DNA of 64,000 nt from Actinoallomurus vinaceus (lineage in GTDB: Bacteria; Actinomycetota; Actinomycetes; Streptosporangiales; Streptosporangiaceae), in contig NZ_BAABHK010000008.1 in assembly GCF_039542055.1 (NCBI RefSeq), forward strand, positions 124,001-188,000. Reading direction: 5' to 3'. The stretch's first letter is position 1; each line of letters begins with the position of its first letter. This document shows positions 39,878 to 48,685 of the stretch, piece after piece. A program made the translations under genes and the position numbers. The notes under the pieces are model-generated. The model worked only from the letters and a program-made list of their open reading frames with translations, did no database searches and was not told the DNA's origin.

Positions 39878-42379
39878 CTACATCGGCGGCGGGTCGAAGT
39901 CGAAGTCGAGGCGTTCGCCGCCTGCGACGAGGCGGAGCGTGGGGTGCCCGCCGCCGACCCTCGTCCGCATGCGCGCGAGCGCGTCCTCCCGCAGCTTCAC
40001 GGATTCCTCGTCGCGGCCGAGTGCGGCGACGTCGAGGGCGAGGTTCGCCATGGCGCCGAGCGTCATCGGGTGATCCGGGCCGAGGAGGGCCTGTAGCCGC
40101 TGCAGGGTGGCCTCACCGAGGTCGGCCGCGGCGTTGACCTCGCCGAGCGCCGCGAGGTCGCCGGCGCGGCCCAAGGAGTTGGTCAGCGTGTAGAGGTGAT
40201 CGGCGCCCAGGAGCGCGGTCAGCCGCTCGATGACGAACTGGTGCAGGTCGCCGGCCTCGGCCGCACGGCCGGACAGCCGTTGCAGCAGTGCCTGGTTGCC
40301 CCGGCAGCCGTGGGTGTACGGGTGGTCCGGGCCGTACACCTCGCCGTAGGCAAGCGTGAGCAGCTCGGCGCAGGCGAGGCCCTCCTCCAGCCTGCCGGCC
40401 TCCCGGTAGACGTTGGACAGGATGACGTCGCCGGCGAGCTTGTCGGGGTGCTGGTCGCCCAGCAGCCGGCGGTAGCGTCGCACGAGGTCCTCGGCGTACT
40501 CCACCACCTCGTCGGTGCCGCCGTCCGCCTTTCGCATCGCGATGGCGAGGTCGTTGGCGGCCCGGAGGGTGGTGCGGTGGTCGGCGCCGAGCGTCGCGAC
40601 GCCGACGGCGTAGATGTCCTCCCCGAGCTCGCGTGCCTCCGCGTAGTCGCCGCGCAGCCGGATGACGCGGACCAGGTTGTTCATGAAAATCTGGGCCGTC
40701 GGGTGGTTCGCGGAGCCGTACGTGTCGCGCATCGTGTTGTAGACGTTCTTGATGAGCTCCTCCGACTCGCGGTAGCGGCTCATCAGCGTGAGGTCGAGCG
40801 CCAGGCTGTTCTGGGCCTTGAGGGAGCGCTCGTTCGTGTCGCCGAAGACGGAGTGGCTGCGGGTCACCGCCTCCTCGCTCAGCCGGTAGGCCTCGGCGAA
40901 CTGGCCGATGGCGCGCAGGTCCGTGGGGTGGCTGATCGCCATCACCAGGGTTTCCTCATGGGTCGGCCCGAGCCGCTGCTCGGCCTCTGCCAGGGCCTCC
41001 GAACCGAGTTCGAACGCTTCGCGGTAGCGGCCGATGAACCGCAGCGCGATGCTCAGGTGGCGCTTGATCGCGCACAGGTCCCACGGCTCGGCCTGAGGGT
41101 CGGCGGACCAGAGGTCCAGACATTCGCGTCCGAGGGCGTACGCGGCCGGCGCGTCGCCGGACTGGTAGAGGTAGCGCACGACGGCCCGCATGAAGTAGCG
41201 GATGTCGTGGTCGGTCGCCTGGACCGCCTCGGCGGGCCGGACGTGCGGCAGCAGCCGCGCGTACCGCGGCCAGGTGCCGGCGTCGTCGGGGTCCTTCGGG
41301 GCCGCGGCGGCGAGGAGCCGTTGCACGCTGTGCCGGAACCGCCGGCGGTCGTCCTCGCTCACCTCCTCGCGGAGCAGGGCCTGGATGAGCCGGTGGACCT
41401 GAAGCGTCTGGTTCTCCCGGTCGATCTGCACGAGCGCGTAGCGGCCGAGGGCGCCGACGGCCCTGCTGAACCGCAGCGGGTCGGAGAGGATGTCCGACAG
41501 CGGCGACTCGAGCGTGCCCCGGCCGGCGCCGAGGACGTCGCGCGGGATCGGGTCGGACCCGAAGAAGGCCAGGAGGTACAGGACCTCCACGGCGTCGGGC
41601 TGCTCTTCGCGCAGCCGGGACACCGAGAGCGTCCACGTCGCCGTCAGCGGCACGTCGTACGCCATGGGCCGGCCCTCGGCGAGGAGCTTGCCGGTCTGGT
41701 GCTGGAGCAGCTCGAGGTATTCGTCGACGGGCATGCCCGTCTCGGACTGCATCGCGCCGGCCTGGTCGAGGGCCAGCGGCAGGTCGCCGAGCGCGTCGGC
41801 GAGCGCGTTCGCGTCGCTGCCGCCGATGCCCGGAACGCGCCGGTCGAGGAAACGGCGGCTCTCCTCGCGGGAGAAGACGTCCACGGTGAGCGTGCGGACG
41901 ACGTTGCTCCACGCCACGTTGCGCGACGTGATCAGAACCTCGCCCGGCCCGTCCGGGATGAACTCCATGATCGACTCGGGATCGTGGGCGTTGTCGAAGA
42001 TGAGCAGCCACCGGTCGTACGGATCGCCCTTGCGCAGGGCCTCGATGACGGCCTCGGCGGCCTCCGCCACGCTGGTCTCGCTGGCCTTCGGCAGGTCGAG
42101 GTGCGGCGCGAGGCGGGCGATCGACGAGGCGATCAGCAGGGGCTGGTCCGATGGGATCCACCAGACGAGGTCGTATTCGCCCTTGAAGCGATGGGCGTAC
42201 TCGATGGCGATCTGCGTCTTGCCGACACCGCCGAGCCCGTGCAGGGCCGTCGGCAGGACGGCGGTGACGCCGCTGATCCCCTGACGGAGCTGCGTCAGCG
42301 CGTCATCGCGCCCGGTGAAGTCCTTGTTGCGCGGAGGAACGCGGCCCCACACCTGGGGTCTGTCGCCCGAGGCGGTCAT
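39878..42379 (-). CDS. FxsT-like NB-ARC/TPR protein (FxSxx-COOH system)
   Basis: The 833-aa protein starts WGRVPPRNKDFTGRDDALTQ, a signature of the FxsT family that accompanies FxSxx-COOH peptides. It has an NB-ARC ATPase with P-loop GLGGVGKTQ (49-57) and LLIFDN as Walker B, a winged-helix middle region, then about ten TPR units (such as YREAFELGSEALAEAEQRLG and TLRAANDLAIAMRKADGG). It is STAND-like and may bind the peptide or control its use. It is divergent from the FxsA-like gene with 132 bp between starts. Confidence 0.87.
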   Translation of the reverse strand: MTASGDRPQVWGRVPPRNKDFTGRDDALTQLRQGISGVTAVLPTALHGLGGVGKTQIAIEYAHRFKGEYDLVWWIPSDQPLLIASSIARLAPHLDLPKASETSVAEAAEAVIEALRKGDPYDRWLLIFDNAHDPESIMEFIPDGPGEVLITSRNVAWSNVVRTLTVDVFSREESRRFLDRRVPGIGGSDANALADALGDLPLALDQAGAMQSETGMPVDEYLELLQHQTGKLLAEGRPMAYDVPLTATWTLSVSRLREEQPDAVEVLYLLAFFGSDPIPRDVLGAGRGTLESPLSDILSDPLRFSRAVGALGRYALVQIDRENQTLQVHRLIQALLREEVSEDDRRRFRHSVQRLLAAAAPKDPDDAGTWPRYARLLPHVRPAEAVQATDHDIRYFMRAVVRYLYQSGDAPAAYALGRECLDLWSADPQAEPWDLCAIKRHLSIALRFIGRYREAFELGSEALAEAEQRLGPTHEETLVMAISHPTDLRAIGQFAEAYRLSEEAVTRSHSVFGDTNERSLKAQNSLALDLTLMSRYRESEELIKNVYNTMRDTYGSANHPTAQIFMNNLVRVIRLRGDYAEARELGEDIYAVGVATLGADHRTTLRAANDLAIAMRKADGGTDEVVEYAEDLVRRYRRLLGDQHPDKLAGDVILSNVYREAGRLEEGLACAELLTLAYGEVYGPDHPYTHGCRGNQALLQRLSGRAAEAGDLHQFVIERLTALLGADHLYTLTNSLGRAGDLAALGEVNAAADLGEATLQRLQALLGPDHPMTLGAMANLALDVAALGRDEESVKLREDALARMRTRVGGGHPTLRLVAGGERLDFDFDPPPM

Positions 42380-42511
42380 ATTCGCTCCAGGGAAATCAGC
42401 ACATCTTCATGGTAGACGGGAATGCTCTCATCTCGAGCTCCCTGGACAGTAGTCAAGGCTTCCTTCATCGGTGATGATTGCCCTGGAGTGGGAAGGGGGG
42501 ATAAGGCCGCG

Positions 42512-42712
42512 ATGGCGCAATCTCCGCGCGACGTCGAGACCGAGGTGACCGATTTGACGGATCTATCTCTGTCCGAAATCGATACACTTGAGCCGTCTTG
42601 TCGGGCTGAGTCTCTTGCTCGGATTCTGGCCGCCGACGCGGATCCGGCCGATCCGCTGTACGGTGGCCAGCCTCCCGTGGGGGTCTTCGAGGCGCCGCCC
42701 GATCCGTGGTGA
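42512..42712 (+). CDS. FxsA-like precursor peptide with variant C-terminus
   Basis: From ATG 42512 with a GGAAGGGGGG site, 66 aa: MAQSPRDVETEVTDLTDLSL, SEIDTLEPSCRAESLARILA, then DPADPLYGGQPPVG and VFEAPPDPW. The N-terminal half has the leader look of FxSxx-COOH peptides (DLTDLSLSEIDTL, RIL), but the end is VFEAPPDPW rather than FxSxx, and one Cys lies in the helix. Divergent from FxsT and near an HExxH protein, it is likely the modified peptide of this locus. Identity rests on the leader and context; conservation needs a search. Confidence 0.65.
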   Translation: MAQSPRDVETEVTDLTDLSLSEIDTLEPSCRAESLARILAADADPADPLYGGQPPVGVFEAPPDPW

Positions 42713-42839
42713 TGAGCATGGAATCGCCCAAGCCGCCGTTCATGCCCTCGGTTCGATGCGGGGGTCGTCATAACCGGCGCGGCGAGGCGGCGCATTCCTC
42801 TATTGTTGCTGCGGTGACAACCGTGCCGAGGTTCCGGTC

Positions 42840-44477
42840 ATGTCCGCCGACGATTTGACGGCGTCCGATACCTGGTGCCCGTTTCCGGGTATGCGTCCTT
42901 TCCGCGTGGACGAGGATCTGCTCTTCGCCGGCCGCGCGAACGAGACCACCGCCGTCACCGATCTCTGGCGCACCGAGCGGCTGACCATTCTCCACGGGCC
43001 GCCGGGCGTCGGAAAGACCTCTCTGCTGCAGGCCGGCGTCATGCCGCGTCTCGACCGGGGCGGCGCCAACGTTCTCCCCGTGGGGCGGGTCGCCCGCGGT
43101 CCGATCGTCCCCGACGCCGCGCTTCCCGCCGGGAACCCGTTCACCCGCACCCTCCTGCGCACGCTCGCGCCGGGCGCCTCCCTCCCGGCCACCGCGGTGG
43201 GCCGGTTCCTGCGCGACGCCGTGCGACGCTCGGCACCCGCCCTCGTCGCGATCGACCAGGCCGAAGACCTCTTCCGGGGAGAGCGCGCCGACGAGCGCCG
43301 GGAGTTCCTGGCCGCCCTGGCGGCCGCCCCGGACGTGCACCTGCTGATCAGCGTCCGTGACGACCGGGTCGACGCGCTGCTGGCCGAGCTCCATCCCCTC
43401 GTACCCGCGCGATTTCAGCTGGAGGGACTCTCGCCCGCCGCGGCGTCCGACGCGATCCGGCGCCCCCTCGACCGTACGGGCCGGACCATCCCCGCCGCCG
43501 TGGCGGACGCGATGGTGGAGGACCTCACCACCGCACGCTTCGTCGACGAGGCGGGCGCCCGTACGCACCGGCGCCTGCCGGCGGTGAGCCCATGGCAGCT
43601 GCAGGCCGTCTGCGCGCGCATGTGGCGGAACCGGCCCGCGGCCGGGCGATCGCTCGTCGACTCACCACCGGACGCCGACGACGCCCTCGAGGAGGCACTC
43701 TGGGCGGCCGTCTCGGCCGTCGCCGCGACGTTCGACCGTGACGCGGCACGGCTCTGCGCCTGGATCGCGCGGACCTTCGTCTCTCCGGACGGCACGCCGC
43801 GCACCGTGGCACCCGGTGACGGCGCCGACGTTCCGCACACCCTTCTCGACGCGCTGACCGACCGTTGGGTCCTGCGGACGAGCGGCGACGCCCGCCACTA
43901 CACGCCGCACGGCGACCGCATCCTGCGACCGCTCGTACGGCTGGCACGACGCGCCGACGATCTCGATCCGCCGTTCGTCGCGCCCGCCGAACGGCTGCGC
44001 GCCGCCCTCGACGCCCTCGCGGACGGCGACCCGGAACGGGCCGAACACCAGGCCCGGCAGGCCGCCGAGTCCCCGGCCCGCGACGTGGGCGTGGAGATCG
44101 ACGCGCACACCGTCCTGGGCAACATCGCCTTCGCACAGGGCGACCTCGCCCAGGCCCAGGACGCCTACCAGCGTGCCGTGATGCTGCTGGAGACCCGGCG
44201 CGACCAGGCGGCGGTCGGCGTGATGCTCGCCGCGATCGGACGGGTGTCCCTGCGACGCGGCGACTCGGCGGGCGGGCTGAGCCTGCTCCGGTCCGCCGTG
44301 GCACGCATGCCCGCCGACCGCACGATGAAGACCGAACTGGCCAGAGCCCTCGCGGACGCCGGCGACCCCGCGGCGGCGGCCGCGATGCTGGGCCCCGTCA
44401 TGACGGCCGCCGAAGACGACGACGCACGCATCCTGCACGGCCGGATCCGCGCCGAGTTCGGCGAACGCTTCCCCTGA
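42840..44477 (+). CDS. nSTAND-type ATPase with C-terminal TPR
   Basis: The 545-aa protein starts CPFPGMRPFRVDEDLLFAGR, the typical entry of nSTAND1 domains. Walker A GPPGVGKTS (53-61) and Walker B ALVAIDQAEDLF (about 134-145) are present, with LLISVRDDRVDALL as sensor. The C-terminal ~170 residues form TPR-like helices (IAFAQGDLAQAQDAYQRAVM). STAND proteins act as signal-driven switches, several in defence. Here it is 127 bp after the FxsA-like peptide and may respond to it or to the FxsT partner. No effector domain (nuclease, protease or membrane) is visible. Confidence 0.82.
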   Translation: MSADDLTASDTWCPFPGMRPFRVDEDLLFAGRANETTAVTDLWRTERLTILHGPPGVGKTSLLQAGVMPRLDRGGANVLPVGRVARGPIVPDAALPAGNPFTRTLLRTLAPGASLPATAVGRFLRDAVRRSAPALVAIDQAEDLFRGERADERREFLAALAAAPDVHLLISVRDDRVDALLAELHPLVPARFQLEGLSPAAASDAIRRPLDRTGRTIPAAVADAMVEDLTTARFVDEAGARTHRRLPAVSPWQLQAVCARMWRNRPAAGRSLVDSPPDADDALEEALWAAVSAVAATFDRDAARLCAWIARTFVSPDGTPRTVAPGDGADVPHTLLDALTDRWVLRTSGDARHYTPHGDRILRPLVRLARRADDLDPPFVAPAERLRAALDALADGDPERAEHQARQAAESPARDVGVEIDAHTVLGNIAFAQGDLAQAQDAYQRAVMLLETRRDQAAVGVMLAAIGRVSLRRGDSAGGLSLLRSAVARMPADRTMKTELARALADAGDPAAAAAMLGPVMTAAEDDDARILHGRIRAEFGERFP

Positions 44478-44647
44478 TCCGCCCGGTCGGCCCGCCTCCG
44501 AGGACCGGGCCGGCTTCCGTACGTCGACGTCCGAGCCCTGGCCGGTCAGGTCGGTTGTCGTGTGTCGGCGTTCGCACACTGGCTCGGCGACGGCCGGGCA
44601 GCCGATCGTCGTGTACCAGGGGTCCGCGCATCGGGCGGCCGCAAGCA

Positions 44648-44942
44648 CCGGCCGTCGGTGTCCCCGGCAGGGGCGGGTCGGTTCTCATACGCCGACCTCG
44701 CGCACCGGCCGGCCACAGACACCTGCCGGGTGGCAGCGTCCTTACCGCCGAGACTTGTCGGGGTCAGAACAACGAAAGGTCTCGGCGACGTACGGTCGGC
44801 GGGCATGCCCGACCGGAGCAGGCTCAGCCCGCAGCTCGTGTCAGGCGGCGCGGTGGACCCGGCCGTCGGTGGCCCTGGCAGGGGTGGGTCGGTTCTTCAC
44901 GCCGACCTCGCGCACCGGCCGGCCACAGACACCTGCCGGGCG
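44648..44942. repeat. Direct repeat of about 82 bp, gene-free region
   Basis: 44648-44730 and 44861-44942 match at most positions, including an identical 30-base core with CTCGCGCACCGGCCGGCC. Part of the repeat (GTCAGGCGGCGCG) recurs at 44843 and 44987, the latter inside the pentapeptide gene end. The spacer 44478-44990 has no supported gene. Confidence 0.7.
44745..44788 (-). repeat. Dispersed hairpin repeat, copy C
   Basis: On the minus strand the arms TCGCCGAGAC...GTCTCGGCGG surround a 24-nt loop with CGTTGTTCTGACCCC, as in copies A and B. It lies in the repeat-rich spacer between two convergent genes. Confidence 0.75.
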
Positions 44943-44990
44943 GGCCGGTTCGCCTCGGCGTCCGCGTATGGGCCGAAGCGACGGCTCATG

Positions 44991-46352
44991 TCAGGCGGCG
45001 CGACACACCCGCCCGTCCGATGGGCTTCGCGCCCAGCCGGTGGGCAGGCGGGCGGCGTCGGTCACGATCGCTCCGGTGAGGTCCAGGCCGACGAGCCGTA
45101 CCCGGCCCAGGTCCGCGTCGCCCAGCTTCGCGCCGTCCAGCCTGGCTCCCGACAGGTTCGCCCCGGCGAGCTCCGCATCATGGAGATCGGCCTCCGACAG
45201 GCGGGCGTCGCTGAGGACGGCGCCGTCGAGCTTCGCCGTGGACAGGTCGGCGTTCTCCGCGCGTACCTGGGACAGCGTCGCCCCGCTGAGTACGGCCTTC
45301 GGCAGCAGGCAACTCCGCATCGTGGCCAGTGTCAGGTCGGCCGCGCTGAGATCCGCCGAGCTCAGGTCGGCCTCCGTCAGGTCGGTGCCGCGGAACACCG
45401 CACCCGCGCCCTGAACACCGCACAGCGTCGCACCCGTCAAGGTCGCCCTGGTCAGGTCCGCGCGGGTGAGGACGGCGTCGGTCAGGTCGGCCCCGGGTGA
45501 CCGGGCTCCGGTGAGGACGGCGTCGGTGAGCACGGCTCCGCGCAGCCGCGCGGAGTCCAGATGCGCCTCGCCGAGCCGGCCGCGCGTCAGGTCCGCGCCC
45601 GTCAGGTCGGCCCTGGCGAGCTCCGCACCGGACAGGTCGGCACCGGCGAGGTCGGCCCCCGCCAGAGCGGCACCGGACAGGTCGAGCCGGGCCAGATTCG
45701 CATCCCGCAACGTGATCCGGCCCTGGTCGGCCGCCGGTGTCCGGCGCGCCAGCACGGTCATCGCCGCCTGCAGATCCTGCGGGACCTCTTCGCCGCGGGC
45801 CTTGGACGTACGCCGGACGAACGCCGCGAGAACCTCCATCACCGCGGGATGGTCACGGGGCGAGTCGCGGGCGATGCGTTCCAGCGAGTAGATGGCGCCA
45901 AGCCGGATGTCGATCGCCTCGCCGCCCAGTTGATCGATGGCCTTCGCGAAACGATCCGTGAGCTGGACCGCTTCGCTCTGCTCCAGGGCGCGACGGCTGT
46001 CCTCTTGCTGCCGCTGGGCCTGGAGCGTCGCCAGCTCCAATGTCATCCGGTTGAGTTCGCTCTGCTGGCGCGCCAGGGCGAAGTTGCGTGCCGTGTAGAC
46101 GAACCCGCCGGTCGCCAGCAGCCCGGCGAGGATCTGGACCAGTCGGCCGCGGGCGGCGTCGCGGGCCGCCTCGAGCTTCTCCGCTCGCTGCGCCGCAGGT
46201 ACGTGACGTGCGTCGTGCTCGGCGATCGCGTCGGCGAGCGGCCAGAACAGGAAGGTCAGCAGGGCGAGGATGGCGATGACGGCCGCGAGCGCGCCGGCCA
46301 CCCGCCACGCCCGCCTCTTCGGCAGCGTTCCGCTCTGAAGTCCCTTGACCAC
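44991..46352 (-). CDS. Membrane-anchored pentapeptide-repeat protein
   Basis: The 453-aa protein has two membrane helices (about 19-41 WRVAGALAAVIAILALLTFL and 73-92 LVQILAGLLATGGFVYTARN), a coiled-coil-like ~95-135 (LNRMTLELATLQAQRQQEDS), a linker with RLGAIYSLERIARDSPRDHP, and about 45 A(D/N)LxX pentapeptides (about 225-440) forming a right-handed beta-helix. Proteins of this layout (YjbI-like with two TM) lie in actinomycetes near STAND genes and may be scaffolds or effectors. It is convergent with the nSTAND gene across the repeats. Confidence 0.9.
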   Translation of the reverse strand: MVKGLQSGTLPKRRAWRVAGALAAVIAILALLTFLFWPLADAIAEHDARHVPAAQRAEKLEAARDAARGRLVQILAGLLATGGFVYTARNFALARQQSELNRMTLELATLQAQRQQEDSRRALEQSEAVQLTDRFAKAIDQLGGEAIDIRLGAIYSLERIARDSPRDHPAVMEVLAAFVRRTSKARGEEVPQDLQAAMTVLARRTPAADQGRITLRDANLARLDLSGAALAGADLAGADLSGAELARADLTGADLTRGRLGEAHLDSARLRGAVLTDAVLTGARSPGADLTDAVLTRADLTRATLTGATLCGVQGAGAVFRGTDLTEADLSSADLSAADLTLATMRSCLLPKAVLSGATLSQVRAENADLSTAKLDGAVLSDARLSEADLHDAELAGANLSGARLDGAKLGDADLGRVRLVGLDLTGAIVTDAARLPTGWARSPSDGRVCRAA

Positions 46353-46516
46353 ATCCCGTACGGTAAATCGGCCTATCGAGCGGGATACGTGACTTTTGAC
46401 GAATAGTGCCTGGGCGGCGGCGACTTTCGCCGTTTCCAGCGGTGCGGCACATGCGCGTCCCCGTGCGGCGGCAGGCGGTGTCCAAGGTCACGCGCTCCCG
46501 TGAGCCCGCGTGGCGG

Positions 46517-46903
46517 TCACTCGGCGGGGACGGCGTAGCCGGGGATGGACGGCCAGCGGACCGTCATCACGACCGACTCCTCCTCGGCGTGCCAGGAGTG
46601 GTCGACGCCATGGCCCCACACGACGTAGTCGCCCGGTTCGGCCAGTACGACGTCGCCGTCGGGGAACTCCATGCGGAAGCGCCCGCTGATCAGGACGAGC
46701 AGGGCGGTGCGCTTCTCCTCGGTGGCCCACCGCGCCCGCCGGTCGCCGCGCGGGTGCACGCCCCACTTGATCTCGACGTCGTCGCTGTGCCGGATGTCGC
46801 CGATCGGCTTGAAATGCCCAAGGAGCCAGCCTCGATCGCCGGCCGCATCCACGGCGGCCCTGCCCACGTACACGTTCTCCACGGTGCGCGACCGTAGCAG
46901 CAC
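46517..46903 (-). CDS. Cupin-fold protein
   Basis: The 128-aa protein has a single cupin barrel, with HPRGDRRARWATEE before it, LVLISGRFRMEFPDGDVVLA as the G-x5-H-like strand pair and PGDYVVWGHGVDHSWHAEEE with His residues as possible metal ligands. Database entries of this family are sometimes labelled signal peptidase I, which the sequence does not support. No partner; the TnpB remnant follows immediately upstream. Confidence 0.78.
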   Translation of the reverse strand: MLLRSRTVENVYVGRAAVDAAGDRGWLLGHFKPIGDIRHSDDVEIKWGVHPRGDRRARWATEEKRTALLVLISGRFRMEFPDGDVVLAEPGDYVVWGHGVDHSWHAEEESVVMTVRWPSIPGYAVPAE

Positions 46904-46908
46904 CGTTC

Positions 46909-48554
46909 CTAGGGACTGAGCATGAGTTGTGCATGCTCAGCCGGACGCTCCGAACGGTGTTGAGCGTCCTGGTTGCCCGCTTTCGCTCCGTTCCCGGGCG
47001 GCACGGATCGTGTCCGTGGTCCCGTGATGCGGGGGCGGGCTTCCTCACGCCTCGGGGCACCTGGTGCGGCCTGGACGGTCCGATGCCGCTGCTCATCGCT
47101 CTGGTGAGCAGGGGGCGGTGCCGTCCGTCGCCGGATCGGGTGTCCCAGGGCGCGTCGTCCGATCGCCACCGCCGCCGCGTCGTGGCGGGTGGCCTTTTCG
47201 GTTCTTGCTGGTGAGGGGTTTTTGCCAGTGTTGGGCCCCCCATTTGCTGGTGTAGGCGGGGTCGACGGCGACGATGGTGATGCCGAGTTCGGCCGCCATC
47301 GACACCAGCCGGTTCCGTAGCTTGGCCACGGGCATGCCGGAGATCAGCTTTCGGAACCGCTTGCGGCGCCCGTGTTTCTCCCGGGTCGTGTCCGCGGTGA
47401 AGTCCAGGTCTTCGATCGCGATCGCAAGCCGGTGCCGTGCGGCCCAGTGCAGGAGGCGGGTGAGGGCGTGCCGGACCTGGGCGTCGCGGTGCTGCGTGGT
47501 GCCGGACAGGTCGTAGTCGAATCGAACGGGATTACCGACGGGGTTGCCGTGGGAATCGAGTCTCCGGGCGGCAAGGTGGTCGGCGTTGGTGTCCACGCCG
47601 ATCAGCCCACCGGCCCTGGCGGCTTGCAGGGGCATGATCTTGACGGGTGGGATGGTCCAGGACGCGGTCAAATACCAGCGTCCGCGTTGCCTCATGAACG
47701 CGGTAGGCCACAGCCCGGTTGGTGCTCACCCGGTCGCGCCATTGCTCGCCCCGGTGCGGGAACGACACCCTCGCGGCCAGGACGTACCGGCCATGTGCGG
47801 CGGTGGCCAAGCGGACCAACGGCGCCGGGAGCTTGATACTGACCTCACCCTCAGGCGTGACACGGATCGTCTCATTCCCATACCGCTTCCCGGACTCGCC
47901 ATCAGCGGCCAGGAACCGGCGCGCGGCCTCCCACTTTTTACGCCATTCGGCCTTGGTGAGTTCGGCGGCGTCCAGGTTGTGTCGGGTGCGCAGCAGCTTC
48001 TTGCCGCCCCGCACGATACGCACGCGCCCGGCCTGCCAGTCCGCCCGAACGGCGGCCAACCGGTTCTGCAACACGCCCAGACGGCGGGTCTTGGCGAACC
48101 ACTCCTCCGCGTCGCGGTAACCACCCGGTGACCGCTTCGTGCCCTTCTCACCCACCGGCAGCGACAGCCGGTGGGTGATCGTGGCGATCCCGGCCTCCAA
48201 GCTTTGAATGTGAGCGAGCCGGCCGCGCCGTGCCAGCGCCCACTGATCATGCGTGGTCTTCGTGATCGAACCCGCCCACCGCGACGACGACTCGGCGGTC
48301 AAAGCCCGCTTCCGATCCGCCCACTGGCCGGTGTCGTGATCCAGCCCCGCCGCACACCGCGCCTTCAAATCGCGGGAGGCAAGCGAGCCCAGGTGGTCAC
48401 CCACCAGCCGCAGTACCTTCACATCGGCCGGCGTGAGACCTTTCAGCCGGTCACGAATCGCCACGCCCGACGGCCCGACCGCAACGAACGGCGCGGCGAA
48501 CCCATGGGCAGGACCACCGGCCGGACGGGAAACGGGACGCGCCGCTGAACGCAC
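46909..48554 (-). mobile_element. tnpB: IS1341-type TnpB element, tnpB disrupted by two frameshifts
   Basis: TnpB is an RNA-guided nuclease of IS200/IS605 elements; no TnpA transposase is present. The N-terminal part runs from 48554 (LRLVGDHLGSLASRDLKARC...). Near 47700 the frame shifts: VAYRVHEAT in one frame should continue as MRQRGRWYLTASW in the next. RuvC residues follow in GVDTNADHLAARRLD, AIEDLDF and AVDPAYTSKWGAQHW. A second slip at the AAAA run near 47187 moves KNRK to ATRHDAAAVAIGRRALGHP. Each fits a single inserted base. The zinc-finger C-x-x-C pair is not evident. It is therefore probably inactive. Confidence 0.88.
46916..46940. repeat. Hairpin at the right end of the TnpB element
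   Basis: CTGAGCATG and CATGCTCAG pair perfectly with a 7-nt loop. IS200/IS605 elements carry such subterminal hairpins. It overlaps the last TnpB codons and could belong to the guide-RNA 3' region. Confidence 0.65.
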
Positions 48555-48561
48555 GTTCGAA

Positions 48562-48592
48562 GGTTAACGATGCTCCAACCGCAACGTCAACC
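48562..48592. repeat. Possible left-end hairpin of the TnpB element
   Basis: GGTTAACG and CGTCAACC pair at 7 of 8 positions across a 15-nt loop, 7 bp upstream of the tnpB start. Confidence 0.45.
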
Positions 48593-48685
48593 AATAGTAA
48601 TCACTCAGATGCGATGGGCTACCAGAGCGTTGTCATCGTGTGCAGTCGGCCCGGACCGGCCGCCGTCCGCCGGATCCGCGCGTCG

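Noticed and set aside
40196..42415. 739-codon plus-strand frame opposite the FxsT-like gene
   Set aside because: Low-complexity shadow; the minus strand has a P-loop and TPR repeats.
42422..42511. Longer start of the FxsA-like peptide
   Set aside because: Extra residues (MLSSRAPWTVVKASFIGDD) have no leader similarity, and the strong GGAAGGGGGG site is placed for the ATG at 42512.
43865..45079. 404-codon plus-strand frame past the nSTAND gene
   Set aside because: Arg/Pro-rich shadow that crosses the repeats and the nSTAND stop region.
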